From Nereocystis luetkeana (Eukaryota > Sar > Phaeophyceae > Laminariales > Laminariaceae), in assembly GCA_031213475.1 (NCBI GenBank), contig JARUPZ010000006.1:2695501-2759500 (forward strand): a DNA stretch of 64,000 nucleotides. The letters run 5' to 3'. The translations under genes and the position numbers were made by a program. The notes below the pieces were generated by a model. That model was not told where the DNA came from. It saw only the letters and a list, made by a program, of their open reading frames with translations, and ran no database searches. Below, piece after piece: positions 37,180-47,329 of the stretch (position 1 is the stretch's first letter; each line of letters begins with the position of its first letter).

Positions 37180-37895
37180 AACAAGCGTACACCTCGAGGA
37201 GTTTGATGTGACCGAACCCGAGGGCGACTGGCCATTTCGTGAGCTAGGTGGGCGCTTGATGTGGCTTGCGCACCACGCGAGACCGGATATCTCGAACGCT
37301 GTTAAAACAGTGGCTACTGTAGTAAATATGTTCGCCGAAGGAGAAGCACAGGAGAGCAGCGACTATATTTGAGAGTATGTGCTCATGTTTTATCAACTCA
37401 ACTTTCCACAGAGGCAGTGGTCTTGAGCTGGTAGCGTTTTCTGGCTCGAACTATGTGAGCAAAGCCAAGACAGAAGCGTCCGTCTCAATTGGAGTTGCCA
37501 CATACCTAGGTGCGTGCGTCTGTGGGTTCTCAAACACTCAGATGTGTGTCACGCTTTCGTCCACCGATGGAGAATATGTAGCAATGGCAGACACAACCAA
37601 GGAGGTGATTTGCATGCGGTATGTGTGAACTTTGATATTTCCGGGCTTTGGTTTACCGTCTATCAGGGTTTTCGAGGATACCAATGAGGCGCTTCAGTTG
37701 GCGGAGAATCCGCTGTGCACCTCAAACTCTAATTGCATTGATGTAAGGCACAACTTTATGATAGCTTCTAGTGCGGGAAGCGTTTCCCATTGGCCACGTG
37801 AAATCCAGGCAGCAACGTGCGGACGTTCTCACAAAGCAATTCTGCAGATATTATTTCCGTCATCACGGGAATTCTGTGATGAATCTGTGACGTAG
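37180..37895 (+). pseudogene. RNase H region of copia A
   Basis: Segments in order: GDWPFRELGGRLMWLAHHARPDISNAV (shortened here to its ends GDWPFRE and RPDISNAV), then GLELVAFSGSNYVSKAKTEA, CVTLSSTDGEYVAMADTTKE (copia TLSSTEAEY), VFEDTNEALQLAENPLCTSN and IDVRHNFM. These are the standard copia RNase H blocks. One stop (near 37,370) and one frame change (near 37,628) break it. RNase H removes the RNA strand during cDNA synthesis. Confidence 0.9.
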
Positions 37896-38210
37896 GTCTT
37901 CCAGGAGGACTGTATTGTACTGATGAATTCGTGAAGTAACTCTCTGAGGGAGGACAGGATTATTTATTGGTTTTATCGATATACATACCGGTTTTTCGAG
38001 GAGGTTCGAGTTTGTTTGTGTCGTTTGCGATATACCCTGGTATTTTTCGCTATGAACTTAGCGATGTTCGTTTCTGAAGAGGGACGGGATTGCTGCTGGA
38101 TTTTGTGATCTAGGATTCTGTTTTCTCGAGGAGGATTGCATTTTCTAGTGGATTTGTCATATTTTTTTCCGGTGGGGTTTGTGATACCGTTTCCTGCAGG
38201 GTGCCTCAAC
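37860..38210. repeat. Degenerate 70-90 bp tandem repeat after copia A
   Basis: The words CAGGAGGACTGTATT, CGAGGAGGTTCGAG, AGAGGGACGGGATTGCTG and CGAGGAGGATTGCATT recur, each followed by a GGATTTGTGA-like tract. Position directly 3' of RNase H suggests it belongs to the element's 3' non-coding region, near where a polypurine tract would lie. Confidence 0.5.
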
Positions 38211-39258
38211 TTTGATGGAAGAGTGGTATACTTTGTTTAGGGGAATATTCCGGTATAGTTAGGATGAACGATAGACATTACTCATAAAAGAGGGACTCCG
38301 CAGCAGTTCGGACTTTATGAGCGACGCCGTTGAGAGATGTGACGTTGTGCCTCTGTAGAGTTCTCCATATTGTAGATGAATCTGTTGCTCATAATATTCA
38401 CCATTTTTCAGCGGGAAATATAAACAGGACCCTGCTAGGCTCTCCTGATCCCATCCGTCTCCGATCCTGATCCCATTTAGCACCCTTCTCCCACTCCCAC
38501 GGCGCAGAAATAGCTTCAGCCCTTCGCCGGATCCGCCGGTGGCCGTATGCACTAAGCGCGAACCGTAAACGGTCAGGAATCGTTGAACGATGACATATCA
38601 TAGGACGCAAAAAATGGATAAAGCGTCGCCCCCCGGGAAATGAACCCAGCATCGAATTCGTGGTGCCCGGCGCCATAGACCGCGCAGTTATATATATATC
38701 CTCTTCCCCACCCTCACCCCTGCCTCCCCCCCGCGCCCCTCTATGTTATATTTGTTGGGTTGGCGTCGGTTGGCATTGACACTGTCACACATGCCGCTCA
38801 CTACATGAGCTAGACCACCAGGGTACCGTTTTTGTTTTTTTTCTTTGGCGGCCGCCCACAACTGGTTGCCGAGTTAGACCAATTGTGCGAGGTACAAAAC
38901 CTTTACTCCGCACATTGGAAATGATCGTATCACGTAGTGGTGAAGAAAAGGCACCAAAGAGGCAGTTACATAGTACTCCGAATAATGTCTCTGGATATGC
39001 CTACACCGGAAATTAAATCAACTCATTGAAGCTGTCGTCCAAATGTAAGTCTGCCTCAAAAGCGGTTCTTAGTAGGATGCAGCTCACCCTTCATGCGACT
39101 CACCAGACGCCTCACGGCCCTTCGCGCTTGGTGCAAGCAATGTCTGCCTGGTCGGTGAAAACCCGACATGCTCCGTCCCGGCATTGTAAGGATGCAAGGG
39201 TGTATGGTCATACGACTACGGCAATGCATGAACTCGAGTTGATATCTTCTATCAAGTA
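38210..39258. other. Anonymous DNA 3' of copia A
   Basis: No gene supported. The 3' LTR of copia A may start here, but without its partner it cannot be bounded by reading. Confidence 0.4.
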
Positions 39259-39307
39259 CCCCCCCCCCCCCCCCCGCCCCCCCCCCCCCCCCCCCCTCCA
39301 CCCCCTC
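39259..39307. repeat. Poly-C tract
   Basis: Almost 40 consecutive C with one G at about 39,276, followed by C/T-rich sequence. Confidence 0.95.
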
Positions 39308-40018
39308 CCTCCGAGGTTTATAACGCTTTTTATGGTCGCAGTGCAAGCGTATGGCAAAAATTTGGAATATTCATCCAAAATCATTATTTCCACCCAGCTC
39401 CTGCGCCTTGATGATTCCGATCAAGATAACTATTGATTGTAAAACGTAGATGAACATAGATTTATCACAGCGTGCTGAGGCGATATAAATCTATGATGTC
39501 ATTTGATGATGTGGCGTAGAGAGTTCATCCGAATGAGAGGTGGGGATATTATTTCCCAGCCCTGTTTGCTACCACGATGTCGTGGAAACATCAACATCTT
39601 TAATATTGTACTAACAAACATACATCTTAGTATGTTCCCAGCCAGGTATGTGAGCCCTTCTTGATCGTCCTCGACTGACGCCTGTCGGAGCCAACGACCA
39701 CTTCCAATAGACGCTTGAGGACAGAGTACTGGTAAAGTTATCCTTGAGTTCAGTATGATTGCCCATCAGGAGCTGGTGGCTGTGGCCTAGCAATCGGATG
39801 GAATTGAGCGCATTTGCCAGTGTGGGGTGTGAATATTGAGGACATTGTCGGGAGGAGTCGAATACGTACGAAACAGGTTCCGAATACAGCTTGTAACACT
39901 GCCCAATCATATGCCATGCCTTCCCTCTCCGTATGTGAGTAGGTTCACCTCAACCATCAACAACAAAAGCGCTGTGTGCCTGGTGAAGAACTAGAACGGG
40001 GAACCTTGCAAACACCTC

Positions 40019-40225
40019 ATGAAGTGGGAGCCATCAGAGGGCCAGAATAAAGGAACTGGGACATCTGGCCTCTGCAAGCACATCAAGTACAAGCATCCCG
40101 ACCAGTACGACGAGACCATGAAGGACGGAGGCGCAACGGCGGAGAAGGAACCGCCAGTGGCCGCGGCAATAGGTAAGGAAATGTGGAAGATGAACGAGAA
40201 TGAGAAAAAACAGGCAAATAAATGA
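40019..40225 (+). pseudogene. BED-type zinc finger of the hAT transposase
   Basis: The frame MKWEPSEGQNKGTGTSG continues into LCKHIKYKHPDQYDETM, matching the second half of a BED finger (L..H..-..H). The first Cys pair would lie upstream and is not seen in this frame. The tail KEMWKMNENEKKQANK is the linker usually found before the hAT N-terminal region. BED fingers bind the subterminal repeats of the transposon. It stops at a TGA. Confidence 0.7.
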
Positions 40226-40299
40226 GACAACATTAGAAAATTATTCGAAAATCAACTTGCACAAAAATAAATATAATTTTCCAAGGTTGTGTTATGTAA

Positions 40300-40880
40300 G
40301 GTATACTTCAACCCGGTTAACGGTTCGAGGTCGTACGTAACGTTCCTAAACCTTAGGTAAGGTATCGGGGTCCGTACCTAACGTACGTAAAACTTAGGTA
40401 AGGTATCGGGGCCCGTACCTAACGTACCTAAAACCTAGGTAAGGCATTAAGGTTGTCCCCAGGCTCGTGCCTAAACCCGGGTATGTCGTCGACGTGTATA
40501 CCCTATACCCGGGAAAGGTATCGAGGCCCGTACCTAACGTACCTAAAACTTAGGTAAGGTATTGGGGGCTGTACCTAACGTACCTAAAACTTAGGTAAGG
40601 TATCGGGGTCCGTACCTAACGTACCTAAACCTTAAGTAAGGAATTGAGGTCGTCCCAAAGCTCGTACCTAAACCCGGGTATTTTGTCGACGTGTATACCC
40701 GATACCCGGGCAAGGTATCGAGGTCCGTACCTAACGTACATAACACGTTGGTAAGGTATCGGGGTCGGTATTTAACGTACCTAAAACTTAGGTAATGTAT
40801 CGGGGTCCGTACCTAACGTACCTAAAACTTAGGTAAGGTACATACCCGGGTATTTTACCCGGGTATAACTAAGTACGTAC
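40300..40880. repeat. Palindrome-dense satellite: 41 bp unit, 197 bp higher-order repeat
   Basis: The basic unit has CCGTACCTAACGTACCTAAA and ACTTAGGTAAGGTATCGGGG; successive TTAGGTAAGG anchors at 40,353, 40,394, 40,434 and again 40,550 and 40,591 are 40-41 bases apart. A longer insert with ACCCGGGTA, GTCGACGTGTATACCC and TACCCGGG recurs with GTCGAC at 40,488 and 40,685 (197 apart). Many words are self-complementary (ACCCGGGT, GTCGAC, CCTAGG, ACGTACGT). No coding content. Confidence 0.9.
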
Positions 40881-40910
40881 CTTACCTAACATATCCTTGG
40901 AAACTTCCTT

Positions 40911-40990
40911 TTGTTTCCGAGGTTTCCTTCTTTCGGGAAAGTTATGAGTGATCCGTGTTGAAGATCATGCTGCAAATTGTCGGATGACAA
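40911..40990. repeat. Dispersed repeat R2, copy b
   Basis: Partner of 31,993-32,068; same orientation. Lies directly after the satellite within the hAT relic. Confidence 0.75.
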
Positions 40991-41459
40991 AGAAATAATA
41001 GAAAATAGAAAATAGGAAAAAGTAAATAAATAGTCGGAAGCACATGCCCATCGTTCATCTTGGATTATACAAAAAAAAAAGAAAAAGATCACGAATAATT
41101 TATGTATATACAATTTATATAGTATCACACCCATATAATATACCAGGTACCAAGTAGTATTGTGTTGATCAGCTGTAATATTATCCCATTAATATTTTTT
41201 GAACTGGTACATACCAGGTATTACATACTATTGATATGATATTATCATTACATTATTTTGTTATTATGCTACTGCTATTATATTACTATTGATAGTATTG
41301 TACTTCGGTATAGGTTTTTTACATTTTACTGGTATTTTATTGACATGAAATTGGCTGGCACGTTGCGAATCATACACTGCATCCTCCATCGTCTCCTCTT
41401 TAATATTTTATATGTTTCCACTTTTTTTTTCATCATTTTTATTATCAGAGCGAGACATG

Positions 41460-41725
41460 CATCAGCCGGCGCATCGAGCCAAGGGCCTCTGTTGTCCTAT
41501 GTAACACCGCCGATGGACAAGAGCAGGAGAGCCATGGCCGACCTCCGTTTTGTCATCTGGTGCTGCATCAACTTGAGGCCTGAGCACATGCGGTTTGACG
41601 ATGGCTTCCAGCTCTTCGTAGGCCTATTGCCCCCGGAGTACGTGAACACGACGATGGCGAGGGAAACCTTCGACAAGTACTCGGACACCCTTCACGACAG
41701 AGTGAAAGCAACCGCCGTGTACTAG
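41460..41725 (+). pseudogene. hAT transposase N-terminal region
   Basis: The frame reads PPMDKSRRAMADLRFVIWCC, then LRPEHMRFDDGFQLFVGLLP and PEYVNTTMARETFDKY, the usual hAT pattern of an alpha-helical segment with 'P...(V/R)ED.GF..F...L.P.Y..P'. It ends at a TAG, and the central part continues in another frame only a few bases later, with about 150 residues missing between them, including the first catalytic Asp of the D-x-W motif. The junction looks like an internal deletion. Confidence 0.75.
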
Positions 41726-41729
41726 TTGC

Positions 41730-42015
41730 GTGCGCTCCGCGAGCGTTGTGAACGCGTGCGACGCGTTGGGCGTGAAGGCCGTCAAGTGCTATCACCACCG
41801 TGTCAACTCCGCGGTATTGTGGAGTATTGGCATTGCGGGTTCTGCGGCGCGTTGCAAGAACAAAGCGATGGGCGACCTCATGAAGAAGCTCGCACCATGT
41901 GTCGGTGTCTGGAGACACTCCGCCGCCAACAACGACAAGCTCAAGGAGATCCAAAAGCAGCTTGAGGAGGATTTTCAAGACGTCTACGAGCTCATCAGGA
42001 GGAACAACACGAGGT
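41730..42015 (+). pseudogene. hAT transposase central region
   Basis: SVVNACDALGVKAVKCYHH and RVNSAVLWSIGIAG match the hAT block around the second catalytic Asp ('D-A-N...C..H-x-L-N..V'), followed by LAPCVGVWRHSAANNDKLKE (the 'FHHS..N..L' block). The catalytic Asp position itself is not preserved. The end, NNTRG, is followed by GTGAAT, so a splice donor is possible. A later CCCTAG just before the KWTS block could be the acceptor (intron about 390 bases). Confidence 0.75.
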
Positions 42016-42404
42016 GAATAGAAATTGGAGTTTTGAAATTTCTGAATTTTGAATATATTGCAATGCTCGCGTTGTGCTTGGTCGCCTTCTCTGCTGCTTG
42101 TACTTTGTTTCGCTGCAGCTAAGTTCTTGTTTTATGTTCATATTCAATCGCTTGCTACTTTATTAGATGTATATATAGTGGCGTGACTTCAGGTGTACGT
42201 TTAACAGAAAGGCTTTACGTTGCCTTTGAAGTTGAATGTTGGCTCTCAAACTCAAATCTAAATGCCTGGCACTGCTTGAGGCCTGATGTGTCCGCTATCG
42301 TTTGTCTACATTGGATATCACCGCGTAGAAAACAAAAACAATCGACACCTACCTCCGGTCTGTGTATTGCGGGCCCGCGCACCCTTTCCGCCCCCCACGA
42401 CCTC

Positions 42405-42947
42405 CCTAGCAAAACAAAGTGGACCAGCCAGTTCAATATAATGGTGTGCCTTCTGGGCTTGCAAAAAGCGATCATCGAGTACTTCCGGCAACAACTCCAG
42501 AACAACCTGCGGAAGTTGACATCGCACGAGTGGGCTTTCACGAACGAGGTGTGCAGTATCCTCGACGAAGTCTCCGAGGCCACGATACAGATGCAAGGAG
42601 CCAAGGACACCCACATCAGCCAGGCGATGTTCCTCATGCGCGAGGTGATCGACATGCTGAACGAGGACAAGCAGCCAATCCGGGTGCCGGACGCCACCGG
42701 GTTGCCGACCCCAGCGGTCGGCGTCCCCACGGAACAGATGGACGTGTTAGACCTGACGGTGGAGGCGCAAGACGTGAGACAGGTCCTGCTAGAGGTGATA
42801 GAAGAAAAGGGCGTGTTGAATGCATCGATGAAGGTGGAGCGAATGTGCGCATTGCTCGACCCGAGGCGGATATCTCTCGATGGCGACCACATCGTGAACG
42901 GCTCTGCAGCCCTGCAGCCCTCAGAACCAGGGGCTAACAGGACTTGA
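42405..42947 (+). pseudogene. hAT transposase KWTS block and insertion domain
   Basis: SKTKWTSQFNIMVCLLGLQK is the hAT (T/K)RWxS signature. Then LTSHEWAFTNEVCSILDEVS and EATIQMQGAKDTHISQAMFL (the E..T..M.G...TIS..... block), and ERMCALLDPRRIS, the LDPR motif. The helical insertion domain is therefore complete. The frame begins earlier (42,183) but the upstream part is not hAT-like. Confidence 0.85.
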
Positions 42948-43623
42948 AGGCGCTGATCGAGAAGTTCACGGAAGAGGACACGCCGTCGCCTGCGCCTCTG
43001 CCTGCGCCGGTAGAGAAGCTCGCGGAGCCTACGCCCACGAGGAAGAAGCCTTCGAGGTTGGAAGCGCGGCGCGCGGCAGGTGTGGCTGCAGCTGTTACTG
43101 GTGCTGGTGCTGATACTGGCAGCGGTGGGGCCCAGTCTCGGACTATCGTCGCCGGGTGGCGCGTCCTGATTGCGAGAGAAGCGTTGGTGTACTTCGCGGA
43201 GCCGGACCAGATCGACGTGGATGACTTCAACCGTCTGGGGTTGTAGAGTCATCGGGCGAGGTCACGTTTCCGGGGAAAATGCCGTATCTCGCGCTTTTGG
43301 CTCGGTTGTATCATGGGATCCAGGCCACCAGCTGTCAGGCCGACCGTAACGTTTCCGCGGTCGCCCACCTCATTGGTGACTTGCGCTACAGTAGGCTTGC
43401 AAGAAAAGTTGAGCGCATTGCGTGCATTCGGCTGAACAGGCACAAGGTTAAGGAGGTCCGAGAGTTGGACGCGGCAAACGCGCGGGTGCGAGCTAGGGCA
43501 GCCAAGGCTGCACAGAAGACGGAGGCGGCGCTGGAGAAGAGGGCAAACGTGGTAGATGCCGTTGCCGCCCAATGGATACCACGAGTTGTTGTAGTATACA
43601 GTATACGTGAAAACTACCGGTAG
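42948..43623 (+). pseudogene. hAT transposase C-terminal dimerisation region
   Basis: After a Pro/Ala-rich linker (42,944-43,246) a second frame gives MPYLALLARLYHGIQATSCQ, then ADRNVSAVAHLIGDLRYSRL and VERIACIRLNRHKV. This is the hAT dimerisation signature 'P.LA..A..YL.I.ATS..SER.FS..G.I....R..L....V'. The usual SER is ADR here. It ends at a TAG next to GTATACGTGAAAACTACCGG. Frames are split between linker and signature, so the gene is not intact. Confidence 0.85.
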
Positions 43624-43859
43624 CCTATTCATAAGCAATCATATCAGAGCAGCTCTTGCGGGCGAGAGGTGGGGAGAGCTCGTACCGGTACTAACTTAGG
43701 TTGAAAAAAAGAAAATGGGGGGATGTGTGTGTTTGTGCTCTTTGAGGGGGGGCTACAAGTACAAGTTATGTGGTTGATAATACATAATACGATAATACAT
43801 AATACGAAAGTAATTGTACTTTTCCCGTCATGAAAACAGAAAGTACTGCCCTGGGCGAC

Positions 43860-44225
43860 GGCCCCGGTATTTTGGCGATTTCCCGCCAGATTTGTGATAT
43901 ACCGGGAACCGCCAAAGTCGGTACCGGCAACGAAACAAAAAAACGGGAACCGCCGAAAACGTACCGCTTTATTCCGTTAACGTCGAAAAACGTACCGCCA
44001 GATTTGTGATACACCGGGAACCGCCAAAGTCGGTACCGCCAAGAAACCAAAAGCCGGGAACCGCCGAAAAAAGTACCGTCGTATTGCATTACCGTCGAAA
44101 AACGCACCGCCAGGTTTATGATATACCTGAAACCGCCAAAGTCGAAACCGCCAAGAAACGAGAAAACCGGGAACCGCCGAAACAAGCACCGCCGTATTGC
44201 AATACCGCACCGTCTGAGACCGCCA
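43860..44225. repeat. 112 bp tandem repeat, three units
   Basis: CCGCCAGATTTGTGATA-like starts at 43,883, 43,995 and 44,107, spaced 112 bases. Each unit contains CGGGAACCGCCAAAGTCGG and GTACCGCCAAGAAAC-type words. Confidence 0.9.
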
Positions 44226-44696
44226 AAGAAAGTGGTACCGGGGTGAACCCTGTTTTTTTCGACTCTATCTAGCTTTTAACTGGGATTGGCCAGCTTTGAA
44301 TCAATCGGCGAGGCCATCCTTACACTGCTTTGTCTCCCCGTGTTCGTCGGCCCTCCATTGGTTGACATTTGTTTGCATTCACGCATCAACTCTGTATTCT
44401 TACGTCGTACGTTAAAGTATGTATTTTTACATGCATACACACATGAGTACCCTGGTTTCACTTATTCTTCTTCGGTGTGTGCGACGTGCTTCATACAGTA
44501 AATAGTTGTTGTGATTAGTTGTTGTTGTTGTTGTTGTCATTTACTCGCATTAACTCTCTGACGAAAGATTCTGGGGTCACACAATGGGTGCTGCAGCACT
44601 AGGAAGATTAGAAAACCCATGAACATTCGAAATGAGGCAGCGTAAAAAAACACACACAAGAGACGAAGAAGGCACAAACAAGATGAAATCAACGTG

Positions 44697-44870
44697 CAAA
44701 CTGAACTATGAATAACACGGCCGCGCGCATATCCTCTCCCAATCAACTATAGAACTTACCCCGTTCCCACCACTTACCAACTCGTGGCTGCTGACTACAG
44801 CGGCCGCTGCCTGGAGTGTTCCCTGCACCATACGAAACGTGCGGTAGTCGTGAACAGCGAACGAAACACG
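44697..44870 (-). repeat. Dispersed repeat R3, copy a
   Basis: Reverse complement matches 58,846-59,010: CACGACTACCGYRCGTTTCG, GCTGTAGTCAGCAGCCACGA and GGCCGTGTTA near the end. The 58.8 kb copy lies upstream of copia B, so R3 may be LTR or other retroelement sequence. Confidence 0.75.
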
Positions 44871-45627
44871 CCTGATTGATGTCTGGGGTGTTGTCAGAGT
44901 GACGACTCGCGGACATACATGCCGTGAGAAAAGAGCAATCTAACCGAAACACACCAAGACCAGCGATCGCAATCTTTTCCCGGACTGTCTGACGCAAACG
45001 ATGTAGCACAGCTAGGATACGACGCCCCTGAAAATTGCGAGGATCGTTCCCCATGAAGGGTATACAACTCGCCAACGCTACAGAGACCAGTGACGTTCAT
45101 AACAAGTGAGTGCATCCTCCCTAGTGAAAAACAAAAGGCGGGAAAAAACGATGACTGCTTCTCTCGTGATGGCATATATATGGGCCGGTCATGGGTCTCC
45201 GTGTGCCGTCCTGCTGCCGTTCTTACGATCGTTGTCGTAAAAGTCGACGACACAGGGCTGCCTCTGGCACCTCACGACAGAGACAGGCGAGAAGGAGCAC
45301 GAGCATCCGCGAATCTTGGAGAACGAGATGACTGCAACAGAGGCCTTTGAGCAACAAGACATGGTTCGCCATTTACACGAGAGCTGCGTGGGCACGGCAT
45401 CGAGCCACAAGGTCATTCAGACCAACGGCATGAGGCTAGAACAGCATGGCAAGCAGCAGGTAGGTGAGTAAGCGAGGAGTGGATCTTGTGTGCGTGTGTT
45501 CAATACGTAGAGGATAAGACCACATTCTGTAAAACCTTGCTGGATTATAGAGACAATTCCAGCCGGCTTTTGACAACCCCAACGACGGCAACCCTTGAAG
45601 CTTTCGTATTTCGTTCACCCTGGCGCC

Positions 45628-45737
45628 TATTACGGGGGACCATAGTAAATAGGACCTACGGTACACACAAAAACCTTTATAATTCGCTATTTTTACTAAC
45701 AAAATTTGGTCCTATTTACTATGGTCCTCCGTAATAG
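45628..45737. mobile_element. MITE family M2, copy b
   Basis: Ends TATTACGGGGGACCATAG and the inverted CTATGGTCCTCCGTAATA are near-perfect inverted repeats of about 28 bp. The interior CTACGGTA and TTTGGTCC match copy a at 25,104-25,212. Confidence 0.85.
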
Positions 45738-45814
45738 CGTTGTATTCCGGACGCATGCCCATTGTTTCCAAGGCTTTCCATCGCGTAAAACCGCATTGTT
45801 GTGCGGGTGTTATG

Positions 45815-46505
45815 TTTACAAAACCCCACGGTGCTAGTCGGTGTGGTTTATATTCTACGGTGTGGTTTTTTACATTTTACAATCGTACGGTGCGGTTCGG
45901 TGTGTTCTGCACGATGCGGTGCTGATGTTTACTTCAGTCATCATACGGTGCGGCGCGACTATCCGTGAAACATTTGTTTCCCACTGTGGGGTCGAGCGTG
46001 CACCGTGGTAAACACAACGGTGTACTGTAGGTTTCACACTGTAGCTGTCACGGACGAAAACGTGCGGTTCGGTTTTTAAACTTTCCGTTCGGGATGTTTT
46101 GCATGTATGTACTGTAGTATGTAAGGGTATTCTGCTGTTCGTATACTTGTGGTAACTATTTTTTCAATAAGTAATGCTGGTAAGTAACTTGCACCAATTC
46201 TGCATTTCATCGCCCGAATCGTCGTGTAGACCGTGACACTTCATACGGTCCACTACGTTCGACGACACGGTGCGCAGCGGTTTATCCTACAGACTGTCCG
46301 CAACGTAGGAAGCGCCTGTACTACGGATTCCCACTGTACTCTACGGTTTACGGTGCAGTGCGGTGCATATTTTTTATAGATTTTCCTACGATGCAGTGGG
46401 GTTGGGATTTTATTGGTTTAGAATACTACGATGCGGTACGATGCTTTGCGGTTTTCTTAATCGCAACATCGCACTGTGTGGTGCGGGGCGGTAAACCCGC
46501 ACCAA
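45815..46505. repeat. Degenerate TACGGTGCGGT cluster
   Basis: The word (T)ACGGTGCGGT and one-base variants (ACGATGCGGT, ACGGTGTGGT, ACGGTGCAGT) occur more than ten times with irregular spacing, between T-rich linkers. No coding frame is supported. Confidence 0.7.
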
Positions 46506-46565
46506 TAAAAGCTCTGATTCCATCGAGGTCGACCATGTAACTCATTTCATTTTCTCTGTTGCTGC

Positions 46566-46961
46566 TTGCACCCCGCTATTTCCGTGGCGTGCCGTCATGT
46601 GCGAAACATCAGGAGCAACGTCGACAGTGAGAATGAGGTACAGTCCTCCGCGGACGCATCAGCTTACAACGAACCGAGCCAGGGGCAAGCAGGGGCCGAA
46701 GGAGGGAGCTCGGAGGGGATAGGCCAGGGGAGAGGTAGGTCCGAGCAGGGAAGAGGCGGCGGGAGTGGCCGGGGACGAGGGGGGGGCGAAGAAGGGAGGC
46801 GGGAGCGCAAGGGTAGAGGCTGTGGCAGCTTAGGCCGAGCGCAGGTAGGGGTGAGTTCGCCCGAAGAGGCTAACCCAAGCAGCAACCCTCGTGCTGGTCA
46901 TCAGGCGGACGTTTTGACAATTTCGGGCGCCGGGATTCACCCAGCGCTGGTGTCCTTCAGT
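46566..46961 (+). CDS. Unrecognised Gly/Arg-rich frame (doubtful)
   Basis: 132 codons with a central RGRGGGEEGRRERKGRG-type low-complexity tract. The nucleotide sequence is purine-rich, which alone keeps frames open. No domain was recognised. A second frame, 47,001-47,327 (+), lies just downstream with no family match either. Both could be chance or exons of an unknown gene. Confidence 0.2.
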
Positions 46962-47329
46962 TAGCATCCGTCGCCCATTGATGGCACCGCATTTTTCGGG
47001 ATGTCGCTCGCCCCACTTCAAACCTTGGGCGACGTCACGAACGCCCGTACTCGAGGCCTGGATTCTGCGCCGCCTCCGAGAGGCCAAACCGACTTGAAAC
47101 CAACCAGCACCAGGGGGGCTTTCAAAGCGGGAGCTCATCAGCCGGAATACGTTTTTCGAGCGAGAAGCAACGGTCAAAGACTCTACTCCGACGGCGAGGA
47201 GTTGATTTCGACTGTAGCGCACGTGCAGCCCGGCCCATCACCGTCACTCAGCGCTTTGCCCGGGGACTGCGCGGTTTGGGAAGAGTTGCAGCCGTCGGTA
47301 AATGAGAGGCCACGCGGACAAAGCTAAGC

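Larger units (their letters stand above)
33240..37900 (+). mobile_element. Copia A: decayed Ty1/copia LTR retrotransposon
   Basis: Pieces of one polyprotein occur in copia order on the plus strand, in shifting frames and with stops: gag-like (33,545-33,955), protease (34,640-34,830), integrase core (35,372-35,900), reverse transcriptase (36,728-36,990) and RNase H (37,180-37,790). Integrase before RT separates copia from gypsy. I could not define the two LTRs by eye, so outer limits are approximate. The frame 33,241-33,426 (GFPVMVGEISVPEEGMKPGH) may be part of gag. Confidence 0.85.
40019..43623 (+). mobile_element. hAT-family DNA transposon, broken
   Basis: Plus-strand pieces line up with a hAT transposase: BED zinc finger (40,019-40,225), N-terminal region (41,460-41,722), central RNase H-like part (41,730-42,015), KWTS block and insertion domain (42,405-42,947) and C-terminal dimerisation domain (43,280-43,560). 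A satellite of about 600 bp lies between the first two. Terminal inverted repeats were not identified. Confidence 0.85.

Noticed and set aside
38600..38690. Minus-strand stretch with a GGGTTCATTTCCC element and a nearby T run, resembling a tRNA T arm with terminator
   Set aside because: The T stem is good, but no A box, no D arm and no pairing acceptor strands could be found at tRNA spacing.
42215..43252. 345-codon minus-strand frame, the longest listed frame in the hAT area
   Set aside because: It lies antisense to clear hAT transposase blocks (KWTS, LDPR), and its own translation shows no family pattern.
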